This document shows, piece by piece, positions 57,598-64,000 of a stretch of DNA of 64,000 nucleotides (the stretch's first letter is position 1; each line of letters begins with the position of its first letter). The DNA lies in assembly GCF_014656215.1 (NCBI RefSeq), contig NZ_BNBZ01000003.1, forward strand, positions 62,001 through 126,000. The letters run 5' to 3'. A program made the translations under genes and the position numbers. This stretch comes from Streptomyces zaomyceticus. GTDB lineage: Bacteria > Actinomycetota > Actinomycetes > Streptomycetales > Streptomycetaceae. The notes beneath the pieces are model-generated. The model was not told the origin of the DNA. It did no database searches and worked only from the letters and a program-made list of their open reading frames with translations.

Positions 57598-57627
57598 GGA
57601 CTGACATGTTAGATGTCAGTCCATGGA
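57593..57627. promoter_or_regulatory. Perfect 15-bp-arm palindrome over the gntR start codon
   Basis: TCCATGGACTGACAT (57593-57607), spacer GTTAG, ATGTCAGTCCATGGA (57613-57627). The arms are exact reverse complements. The left arm contains the start codon of the GntR gene on the reverse strand. In the other copy the same strand reads ATG GAC TGA, a two-codon decoy. It is probably the GntR operator. Confidence 0.88.
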
Positions 57628-57639
57628 ACTGACCAGGGG

Positions 57640-59082
57640 TCAGCGGCGGGGCTGACGCCGCCAGGGACCGGTGATCGCGACCATGATGCCCGGGTCCTGG
57701 ATGTTGGCGAACAGCGTGTCACCGTCGGGCGAGAAGGTCACGCCGGTGAACTCGCTGCCGTTGAGGTCGTTCCGGGCGATCGGGTAGGTGCGGCCCGAGT
57801 CGGTCGCGCCGAAGAGGTGCTGGACGCCCTCGCCGTCCTCGGCGATGACGAGACCGCCGTACGGGGAGACGGTGATGTTGTCGGGGCCGTCGTAGGCGCC
57901 GTCCACGTCCGGGTTCGCGTTCACACCGAGCAGCACCTTGAGGGTGAGCGTGCGGCGCTTGGGGTCGTAGAACCAGACCTGGCCGTCGTGCGCGGCGCCG
58001 GGGCTCTCCTCGCGCGCGTAGGAGGAGACGACGTACGCGCCGCCGTCGGCCCACCACATGCCCTCCAGCTTGCGGGCGCGGGTGATCCGGCCGTCCGCGA
58101 ACTGCTTGCGGACGGAGGTGGTCCGGCCGTCGCGGTCGGGGACGTCGACCCAGTCCACGCCGTAGACGGTGCCGATCCGGCCCGCCCGGGAGAGGTCGTC
58201 CACGAACCGGCCCGAGGAGTCGACGCACTTGGCGGCCTGGAGCACACCGGCGTCGTCGGCGAGGGTACGGAGCTTGCCGCGGCCGTGCTCGAAGCCCTTC
58301 GGCGGCACCCAGCGGAAGAGCAGTCCGTTGGGGTTGGAGGCGTCCTCGGTGAGGTACGCGTGCCCCCGCTTGGGGTCGATGACGACGGCCTCGTGGTCGT
58401 ACCGGCCGAAGGCCTTGATCGGCTTCGGGTTCCGGTTGGCGCGGCGGTCGCGCGGGTCGACCTCGAAGATGTAGCCGTGGTCCTTGGTCATGCCGTTGAC
58501 GCCGGCGCGGTCCGAGTTCTCCTCGCCCGTCAGCCAGGTGCCCCAGGCGGTGCTGCCGCCCGCGCAGTTGGTGGAGGTGCCGGCGATGCCGACCCACTCG
58601 GCGACGGTGCCGTCGCGGTGCACCTCGACGACCGTGCAGCCGCCGGCCGCCGCCGGGTCGTAGACGAGCCCCTCGGTGAGCGGGACCGGGTGGTCCCACT
58701 TGTCACGGGTGCCCTTGAGCTCGTGGTTGTTGACCAGGTACGTGGTGCCGCGCGGCCCGGCGAAGGCGGCGGTGCCGTCGTGGTTGGAGGGCGTGAACTC
58801 GCCGGACTCCAGCCGGGTCACCCCGCTGTGGGTGACGACGCGGTACGAGAACCCGGCGGGCAGCGCGAGCGTCCCCTCGGGGTCGGCGACGAGCGGACCG
58901 TACCCGAGCCGGTGGCCGTGGCCGTGACCGTGGTCGTGACCGTGGCCGGCCCCGTACGTCTCCGGGTCGTCGGCGGCGAGCGCCTCGGGCGCGGTGGCGA
59001 GAGCCCCGACGACGCCGGTGAGGGCGAGCCCCGCACCGGCGACGGCGGACTGCTTGGTGAACTCTCTGCGGTTGAGGGGCAT
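57640..59082 (-). CDS. Tat-exported PhoX/DUF839-type phosphatase
   Basis: 480-residue secreted protein of the PhoX (DUF839) family of calcium/iron-dependent alkaline phosphatases. The N-terminus [20 protein letters not shown] is a twin-arginine signal with Ala-rich cleavage region (EALA-ADD). A His-rich run [12 protein letters not shown] (about 48-60) follows. The beta-propeller-like domain contains [25 protein letters not shown]-type metal-site region [40 protein letters not shown] and [21 protein letters not shown], family signatures. Length is shorter than classical PhoX (about 700). GTTC repeats at 11-base period lie upstream. Start ATG 59082. Confidence 0.9.
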   Translation of the reverse strand: MPLNRREFTKQSAVAGAGLALTGVVGALATAPEALAADDPETYGAGHGHDHGHGHGHRLGYGPLVADPEGTLALPAGFSYRVVTHSGVTRLESGEFTPSNHDGTAAFAGPRGTTYLVNNHELKGTRDKWDHPVPLTEGLVYDPAAAGGCTVVEVHRDGTVAEWVGIAGTSTNCAGGSTAWGTWLTGEENSDRAGVNGMTKDHGYIFEVDPRDRRANRNPKPIKAFGRYDHEAVVIDPKRGHAYLTEDASNPNGLLFRWVPPKGFEHGRGKLRTLADDAGVLQAAKCVDSSGRFVDDLSRAGRIGTVYGVDWVDVPDRDGRTTSVRKQFADGRITRARKLEGMWWADGGAYVVSSYAREESPGAAHDGQVWFYDPKRRTLTLKVLLGVNANPDVDGAYDGPDNITVSPYGGLVIAEDGEGVQHLFGATDSGRTYPIARNDLNGSEFTGVTFSPDGDTLFANIQDPGIMVAITGPWRRQPRR

Positions 59083-59456
59083 GGTGTGGCGTTCTCCCTG
59101 TGCTGGCCCGGTTGTCGCGGGCCACCCTCCCGCGCCACCACGAACACCGCCTGAACGCCACGGGAACACCGCCCGCCGGACCCGCGGGCCGGACCCGCAC
59201 CCACCCGTCTCCGGCGCCCCGCGACCGACGCCCGGGCCGTCACCCGGAGTCCTGCGGACAACGGACGCCCCCGGCGCGGGCAGCGGACAAGGCCCTGCGG
59301 GCAGGGCCCCGTCACCGCCCTCCCGCAGCCGGCGGGTAAGGCCGCGCCACCGCCCTCCCGCGGCGCCCCTGAGCGCGGCCCGCGCGGGGCAGGACCCGTC
59401 CCCGCCCTCAGCCGCCCCGCGGGCCACGCCCCTCACCGCCCCGGCCACCCGCAGGG
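59083..59456. other. 374-base gap with PHO-like box and hairpin
   Basis: Lies between the phosphatase start and the end of the uncharacterised paralogue, both on the reverse strand. It holds the PHO-like repeat at 59135-59167, a GGCCCTGC/GCAGGGCC hairpin at 59291-59308 that could end the upstream gene, and a 14-base direct repeat CACCGCCCTCCCGC (two copies near 59312 and 59347). No gene is visible. Confidence 0.6.
59135..59167 (-). promoter_or_regulatory. PHO-box-like triple repeat upstream of the phosphatase
   Basis: On the reverse strand GTTC occurs three times at exact 11-base period (units GTTCCCGTGGC, GTTCAGGCGGT, GTTCGTGGTGG). The period and first four bases fit PhoP repeat units, though later bases are degenerate. 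It lies about 55 bases upstream of the phosphatase start. Confidence 0.6.
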
Positions 59457-60911
59457 TCAGGCGCCGGACCTCGACCGCGCCTTGAAGGCCGCCTTGCGGG
59501 CCTCCTTCGCCACGCCCTTGTCCCGGTGGAGGCGCCCGATGGCCTCGAGGACCTCCGCCGTCGCCGGGTGCTGCACCCGCCAGGCCGCCTCGAAGAAGCC
59601 GCTGTGGCGTCCCGTGAGGCCCTCGATCAGCTCCTGGACCTCCTCCAGGTCGCCGTCGGCGTCGAGCTGGGCCGCGATCGTGTCGACGGCCAGCCAGAAG
59701 ATCATCGACTCCGGCGGCGCGGGCACGTCCGCCGCGCCCCGCTCGGCGAGCCAGACCCGTGCGAGGCCGCCGAGTTCCGCGTCGTCCAGGACCTCCCGTA
59801 CCGCGGGCTCCGCCTCCGCGCCCACCAGCGACAGCGTCTGCTGGCAGTGGAGGCGGCGGAGCGGCGAGCCCGCGTCCGCGCCGCGCGCGGCGCGCAGCAG
59901 TTCGCGGGCGGCTTCGAGCGGCTCACGGCCGGCCAGCCAGCCGGCGGTCTCCTCGCGTGCGGCGGCCTCCGGGTAGCCGGAGATCCCGTCGAGGAGCGCG
60001 TCGGCGCCCTTGTCGGCGAGGTCGCCGACGGCGGGCGCGTCCACGCCGGCCTCCAGCATCCGGGCCCGGACGCCGTAGAGGCCGAGCGAGGTCAGCCTGA
60101 CCATGCCGTACCGGGTGACGTCCTCGTCGTCGACGGGCGGCGCGGGCTCCTCTCCCTCCTCGACCATCAGGGCCTCGTCGACGGGCTGGTACTCGACGAG
60201 CCCGATCGTCTCCAGGAGCCGGAACTGCTCGTCGAGCCGCATCATCGCGTCCGACACCTGCTCCAGGACGTCGTCGGTGGGCTCGCCCATGTCGTCGGGG
60301 ACGACCATCGACGCGGCGAGCGCGGGCAGCGGCACCGGTCCCTCGCCGGCCCCGCCCTCGCTGACGGTCAGCAGGTAGAGGTTGCCGAGCACGCCCTCCA
60401 GGAAGTCGGCCTCCACCTCGGGGTCCCAGTCGAGCGACTCGATGTCGATCTCGCCGTCCTCGCCGACGACGGCGTCCAGGTCGTCGAGGACGGGGGCGAC
60501 GGCGTCGCCGAAGACCGCGTCGAAGCCGTCCAGCCAGAGAGTGAGGACGTCCTGCGGCGAACCGCCCGTGACAAGTGTCAGGTTCTCGCCGGGCGCGGCC
60601 CGCCCGGGGGTGTCGCCCGCCTCGGTCTCGTCGCCGTCCTGGACGTCCACCAGGCCGGTGTCGACGGCGAGTCGCCAGGCGTCGCCCGCCCAGATCTCGC
60701 CGTCCTCGTCGTCGCCGAGGCCCAGCACCTCGACGGCCTCGGGCAGTTGCTCGTCGACGAGTTCGCCGCCCGCGTCCACCCGGGTGTCGGGCCCGGCCCA
60801 GCGGGCGAGCCGTACCGCGTGGGCGACGAGGGGGGCGGCCAGGGCGTCCCGCGCCAGCTCCGCGTCCGCACGGAGCCGAACGGGGGGAAGGGTGGGGTGC
60901 TCCGCTGACAT
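59457..60911 (-). CDS. Uncharacterised Streptomyces protein, paralogue of the 2909-4330 gene
   Basis: 484-residue acidic, alanine-rich soluble protein without recognised domains. It shares with the gene at 2909-4330 an N-terminal VRLARWAG block, a late block (GWLAGREPLEAARELLRAARGADAG with SLVGAEAEPAVREV) and the ending HPATAEVLEAIGRLHRDKGVAKEARKAAFKARSRSG. A second acidic segment (LDAVVGEDGEIDIESLDWDPEVEADFLEGVLGNLYLL) lies in the middle. Function unknown; the ending is typical of helical-repeat proteins. ATG 60911 is the start. Three GGTGAAGGG repeats (CTTCACC on this strand) lie upstream. Confidence 0.75.
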   Translation of the reverse strand: MSAEHPTLPPVRLRADAELARDALAAPLVAHAVRLARWAGPDTRVDAGGELVDEQLPEAVEVLGLGDDEDGEIWAGDAWRLAVDTGLVDVQDGDETEAGDTPGRAAPGENLTLVTGGSPQDVLTLWLDGFDAVFGDAVAPVLDDLDAVVGEDGEIDIESLDWDPEVEADFLEGVLGNLYLLTVSEGGAGEGPVPLPALAASMVVPDDMGEPTDDVLEQVSDAMMRLDEQFRLLETIGLVEYQPVDEALMVEEGEEPAPPVDDEDVTRYGMVRLTSLGLYGVRARMLEAGVDAPAVGDLADKGADALLDGISGYPEAAAREETAGWLAGREPLEAARELLRAARGADAGSPLRRLHCQQTLSLVGAEAEPAVREVLDDAELGGLARVWLAERGAADVPAPPESMIFWLAVDTIAAQLDADGDLEEVQELIEGLTGRHSGFFEAAWRVQHPATAEVLEAIGRLHRDKGVAKEARKAAFKARSRSGA

Positions 60912-60938
60912 CTGGGGGGTCTCCTCGACGCGTCCGGG

Positions 60939-60989
60939 GGTGAAGGGTGACAGGTACGGGTGAAGGGGGTGGGAGGTACCGGTGAAGGG
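60939..60989 (-). repeat. Three GGTGAAGGG/CCCTTCACC direct repeats
   Basis: Copies start at 60939, 60959 and 60981. On the strand of the paralogue gene they read CCCTTCACC, which resembles half a PHO unit, but spacing (20 and 22 bases) is only partly in 11-base phase. Confidence 0.45.
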
Positions 60990-61158
60990 GGCTCGGAGAG
61001 CGGCTCTCAGCGTAGACGCATCCGGGAGGGCGTCCGCCGGTTCACGGATCCGTCAGCCTTCGTACACCCGTCGACTCTTGACAAGTCGGTCGCTCTGCAA
61101 AGAGATTGACGCGCGTAGATTATTCTGCCGTTCCTCCAAGCACCCTCGGAGTCCCCTG

Positions 61159-63018
61159 ATGCCTTCCTCCATACCGAGATCTGCCGGCCGCACCGTCGCG
61201 CGATCCGCTGCGGTATCCGCCGTCGTCGCCTCGGCCCTCGCCGCCGGTCTGCTCGCCGGTTCGACGACCGCCGCCGCCGAGGACGCCGCGAGCGTCCGCA
61301 TCCACGACATCCAGGGCACGACCCGCGTCTCCCCGCTCGTCGGCAAGCAGGTCACCGGCGTCACGGGCATCGTCACCGGTGTCCGCACGTACGGCTCGCG
61401 CGGATTCTGGATCCAGGACCCCGAGGCGGACGCGAACCCGGCCACCAGCGAGGGCCTCTTCGTCTTCACCAGCTCCGTCCCGACGGTCGCCGTCGGCGAC
61501 GCCGTCAGCCTGAACGGCACGGTCACCGAGTACGTCCCCGGTGGTCTGAACTCCGGCAACCAGTCGCTCACCCAGCTCTCCAAGCCGGTCGTCACGGTGC
61601 TCTCCCAGGGCAACCCGGTCCCCGCCCCGGTGACGATCTCCGCCTGGTCCGTGCCCGGCACGTACGCCCCGGAGGGCGACCCGGCCGCCGAGGGCTCGAT
61701 CAACGGCCTGCAGCTGAACCCCGGGAAGTACGCCCTGGACTACTACGAGTCCCTCGAGGGCACCAACGTCCGGATCGGCTCCTCGCGCGTGGTCGGCGCC
61801 ACCGACCCGTACTCCGAGCTGTGGGTCACGGTGAAGCCCTGGGAGAACCGCAACTGGCGCGGCGGCACGGTCTACGGCTCCTACGAGGACCAGAACACCG
61901 GCCGTCTGCAGATCCAGTCGCTGACCCCGGTCGCCCAGCAGCCGTTCCCCAAGGCGAACGTCGGCGACCGGCTGACCGGCACGACCGAGGGCCCGCTCGA
62001 CTTCAACCAGTTCGGCGGCTACACGATCACCGCCCGCACCCTCGGCACCGTCGTCGACCGGGGCCTGGAGCGCGAGTCCACGGACGAGCAGCACAAGAAC
62101 GAGCTGGCCGTGGCCACGTACAACGTGGAGAACCTCGACCCGAGCGACCCGCAGGAGAAGTTCGACGCGCTCGCGAAGGCCGTCGTCGACAACCTCGCCT
62201 CGCCCGACATCCTCGCCCTGGAGGAGATCCAGGACAACAACGGCGCCAAGAACGACGGCACGGTCGCCGCCGACCAGACGGTGAAGAAGTTCACGGACGC
62301 GATCGTCGCGGCCGGCGGCCCCGCGTACGAGTGGCGCTCGGTCGACCCGGAGAACAACAAGGACGGCGGCGAGCCCGGCGGCAACATCCGTCAGGTCTTC
62401 CTCTTCAACCCCGAGCGGGTCTCCTTCACGGACCGCGCGGGCGGCGACGCCACCACCGCCACCACCGTGACGGGCAGCAAGGGCCACGCCGCGCTGACCC
62501 TCTCCCCCGGTCGCGTCGACCCGGCGAACACCGCCTGGGAGAGCAGCCGCAAGCCGCTCGCGGGCGAGTTCGTCTTCCGCGGCCGTACGGTCTTCGTGAT
62601 CGCCAACCACTTCGGTTCGAAGGGCGGCGACGAGTCCATCGTCTCGCACCACCAGCCGCCGAACCGCTCGTCCGAGGCGAAGCGTCTGCTCCAGGCCCAG
62701 GCCGTCAACGGCTTCGTGAAGGAGATCCTCGCGGTCGAGAAGCAGGCCGACGTGCTGGTCGTCGGCGACATCAACGACTTCGAGTTCTCCGGTACGACGA
62801 AGGCGCTGGCCGACGGCGGCGCGCTGTACCCGGCCGTGAAGTCGCTGCCGCACAGCGAGCGCTACTCGTACGTCTACCAGGGCAACAGCCAGGTGCTCGA
62901 CCAGATCCTGACGAGCCCCGGCGTGCGCCACTTCGAGTACGACAGCGTCCACATCAACGCGGAGTTCGCCGACCAGGACAGCGACCACGACCCGCAGGTC
63001 CTGCGCTTCCGCCCGTAG
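61159..63018 (+). CDS. Secreted ExeM/NucH-type nuclease (endonuclease/exonuclease/phosphatase fold)
   Basis: 619-residue secreted nuclease. A Sec signal peptide (VARSAAVSAVVASALAAGLLAG, ending TTAAA-ED) precedes an OB-fold-like nuclease-associated domain (RIHDIQGTTRVSPLVGKQVTGVTGIVTGVRTYGSRGFWIQD), seen in ExeM/NucH. The C-terminal EEP domain has ELAVATYNVENLDPSD, DILALEEIQDNNG (metal Glu), NIRQVFLFNPERV, VFVIANHFGSKGGD, LVVGDINDFEFSGT and DSDHDPQVLRF (the final D-H). It degrades extracellular DNA/RNA and would free phosphate, which fits the phosphatase nearby. ATG 61159 follows GGAG. Confidence 0.93.
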   Translation: MPSSIPRSAGRTVARSAAVSAVVASALAAGLLAGSTTAAAEDAASVRIHDIQGTTRVSPLVGKQVTGVTGIVTGVRTYGSRGFWIQDPEADANPATSEGLFVFTSSVPTVAVGDAVSLNGTVTEYVPGGLNSGNQSLTQLSKPVVTVLSQGNPVPAPVTISAWSVPGTYAPEGDPAAEGSINGLQLNPGKYALDYYESLEGTNVRIGSSRVVGATDPYSELWVTVKPWENRNWRGGTVYGSYEDQNTGRLQIQSLTPVAQQPFPKANVGDRLTGTTEGPLDFNQFGGYTITARTLGTVVDRGLERESTDEQHKNELAVATYNVENLDPSDPQEKFDALAKAVVDNLASPDILALEEIQDNNGAKNDGTVAADQTVKKFTDAIVAAGGPAYEWRSVDPENNKDGGEPGGNIRQVFLFNPERVSFTDRAGGDATTATTVTGSKGHAALTLSPGRVDPANTAWESSRKPLAGEFVFRGRTVFVIANHFGSKGGDESIVSHHQPPNRSSEAKRLLQAQAVNGFVKEILAVEKQADVLVVGDINDFEFSGTTKALADGGALYPAVKSLPHSERYSYVYQGNSQVLDQILTSPGVRHFEYDSVHINAEFADQDSDHDPQVLRFRP

Positions 63019-63072
63019 CGGCCGGGGTCCGCGCGCGCTCCGTCCGCGCGGACCCGCCCCGTGCCGCTCCGG

Positions 63073-63786
63073 TCAGACGCCGGCGCTCAGGCTGAGCGCC
63101 GGCGTGTAGCGCCGCACCCGGCTCGCGGCCAGCCCCGGGTAGCCCCGCACGCGCTCCCAGGCCTCGCTCGCGGGCTCGCCCTGTGCCGGCCACTCCTCGT
63201 CCCCCCGTCCGCTCTCCCACTCGGCGAGATTCAGGACCCGTCGGCCGTCGGTGGAGAGGTGGAAGTGCGCGCCGATGCCGCCGAACGGCGGCCGCTGCAC
63301 CGCGTCCTCGTCCAGGGCGGTGAACACGACGTCCACCCAGGCCCGCTGGCGCCCCGCGTCCGGCCCGTCGAACTCGGCCTCCACGACCGCGATCACGCCG
63401 GGCACCGAGCCCTCGGCCGATCCGTCGAGGACGGCGGAGCGGTACGGCGGCGCGTAGCGGTGGAGCTCCACCCGCTCGACGTCGGGCACGGCCGCGTCGA
63501 TCTCGGCGTTCCGGCCGTCGCGGTAGGTCAGGACGTAGTCCTCGTAGGCCTGTTCGGTGGTCCACTGCGAGTAGTGCAGCAGCGTGTCCCCGTCCGTTCC
63601 GGTGTAGACGCTGTACGAGAGCAGCCCCAGGTCGGGCCATTCCTTGCTCTCCCAGGCCGCTCGGATGGCCTCGACGGCCGCGCGCTGACGCTCGGGGGTG
63701 CCGACCCGCCAGGTGCTGACGAGGACGGCGCCGACCGCGGGGCGGTGGAGGTCGGGGCGGGCGTCGGGGTGTGCGACGGCGTTCAT
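63073..63786 (-). CDS. Antibiotic-biosynthesis-monooxygenase-fold protein
   Basis: 237-residue protein with two ferredoxin-like ABM domains in tandem. The first spans VGAVLVSTWRVGTPERQRAAVEAIRAAW to LLHYSQWTTEQAYEDYV; the second spans VIAVVEAEFDGPDAGRQRAWVDVVF to HFHLSTDGRRVLNLAEWES. This fold includes quinone-type monooxygenases and haem-degrading enzymes, but also non-enzymatic proteins. No metal or flavin site is evident. ATG 63786 is the start. A MerR-like operator is upstream, between this gene and the GNAT gene that begins at 63900. Confidence 0.85.
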   Translation of the reverse strand: MNAVAHPDARPDLHRPAVGAVLVSTWRVGTPERQRAAVEAIRAAWESKEWPDLGLLSYSVYTGTDGDTLLHYSQWTTEQAYEDYVLTYRDGRNAEIDAAVPDVERVELHRYAPPYRSAVLDGSAEGSVPGVIAVVEAEFDGPDAGRQRAWVDVVFTALDEDAVQRPPFGGIGAHFHLSTDGRRVLNLAEWESGRGDEEWPAQGEPASEAWERVRGYPGLAASRVRRYTPALSLSAGV

Positions 63787-63824
63787 GGAAAGGTCTCCTG
63801 TTCCTCGGATGACTCCACCCTCGT

Positions 63825-63844
63825 ACCTCGACCAAGGTTGAGGT
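63825..63844. promoter_or_regulatory. MerR-type operator
   Basis: ACCTCGACCAAGGTTGAGGT is a 20-base near-palindrome of the MerR/SoxR-like kind. On the reverse strand a TTGACC hexamer (63842-63847) at its edge can serve as the -35 of the monooxygenase-fold gene. No merR gene is visible in the window. Confidence 0.65.
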
Positions 63845-63899
63845 CAAGCACCGGTCCCGTGCGAGGTTTTGTGCGAAGCTCCGTGCGAGACTTCGCGCC

Positions 63900-64000
63900 A
63901 TGATCCTTCGCGACCTGGCGCTCCGCCCCGCCACCCGCTCCGAACTCCCGGCCGTCCTCGCCCTCCTGGCCGACGAGGAGACGGTGGTGGACCCCGCCTC
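63900..64000 (+). CDS. GNAT-like acetyltransferase, N-terminal fragment (cut by window edge)
   Basis: Only the first 33 codons are present: MILRDLALRPATRSELPAVL and ALLADEETVVDPAS. The L-R-P-A-T-x-x-E-L-P-A-V pattern is the usual first strand and helix of GNAT acetyltransferases. It is divergent from the monooxygenase-fold gene and shares a MerR-type operator region. Confidence 0.65.
   Translation, partial: MILRDLALRPATRSELPAVLALLADEETVVDPA

Noticed and set aside
60982..61158. N-terminal extension of the secreted nuclease
   Set aside because: It would place about 59 basic residues before a normal signal peptide; ATG 61159 has a good GGAG site.

Overview
The window is actinobacterial chromosome, almost certainly Streptomyces. 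GC is very high with strong third-position bias, GTG and TTG starts and ATGA/GTGA stop-start overlaps are common, and several Streptomyces hallmarks are present: a PHO-box-controlled Pit transporter beside a cobalamin cluster, an LAxTG cell-wall protein of the SCO1860 type, a DmdR/IdeR iron box, SpoIIE-type phosphatases with GAF/PAS domains, TerD, and many LysR-free but AraC/GntR/IclR/MarR-rich accessory modules. I saw no tRNA, rRNA, CRISPR, insertion sequence or prophage.

Layout. 0-5.6 kb: 3' part cut ABC-F ATPase, a zinc metallopeptidase, a VOC protein, an uncharacterised Streptomyces protein with a paralogue at 59.5 kb, and an alpha/beta hydrolase whose nucleophile serine is glycine. 5.9-16.8 kb: phosphate transporter and small partner under a PHO box, then a B12-riboswitch-led cobalamin operon (cobD, cobQ, BchI/BchD-like chelatase fusion, cobO, cobB), a convergent ZIP transporter and a CbiG/CobE domain reading in frame into CobC. 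CobN, expected next to the chelatase, is not here. 16.9-21.8 kb: sortase substrate, then an iron-box divergon: siderophore-interacting protein on one side, Ntn-hydrolase acylase plus DesC/IucB-like acyltransferase on the other.

21.8-34.6 kb: accessory metabolism in small regulator-enzyme pairs (amidohydrolase, two class V PLP enzymes, OYE reductase/MarR, DsbA-like FrnE, GNAT, GlxA-type regulator/MFS exporter, aldehyde dehydrogenase/IclR, cupin). At 31.1-31.7 kb lie the C-terminal relics of a divergent AraC/quinone-oxidoreductase pair. 34.8-39.9 kb: membrane protein and NarL-type two-component system, a class B penicillin-binding protein and a small membrane protein. 39.9-47.1 kb: HEAT-repeat protein and two translationally coupled SpoIIE phosphatases, the second carrying its own RsbW-like kinase domain.

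47.4-52.8 kb: cytosine-deaminase-like amidohydrolase with a GntR repressor and palindromic operator, then an oxidative uronate/glucarate module (unknown CxCxxC protein, KdgD, uronate dehydrogenase) whose last enzyme, the ketoglutarate-semialdehyde-type dehydrogenase, sits with an IclR regulator 17 kb away. 53-64 kb: AraC regulator, small basic protein, double TerD protein, ACC deaminase with a GntR repressor under a perfect 15-bp-arm palindrome, Tat-exported PhoX-like phosphatase with a PHO-box-like repeat, the second paralogue of the uncharacterised protein, a secreted nuclease, an antibiotic-biosynthesis-monooxygenase-fold protein and the start of a GNAT gene cut by the window edge.

No wholly unfamiliar multi-gene system stands out. 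The best candidates for new biology are the iron-regulated acylase/acyltransferase divergon, the CxCxxC protein coupled to kdgD, the dead-nucleophile hydrolase, the paralogue pair, and the CobE-CobC open frame. All functions are read from sequence motifs and family memory; no search was run.
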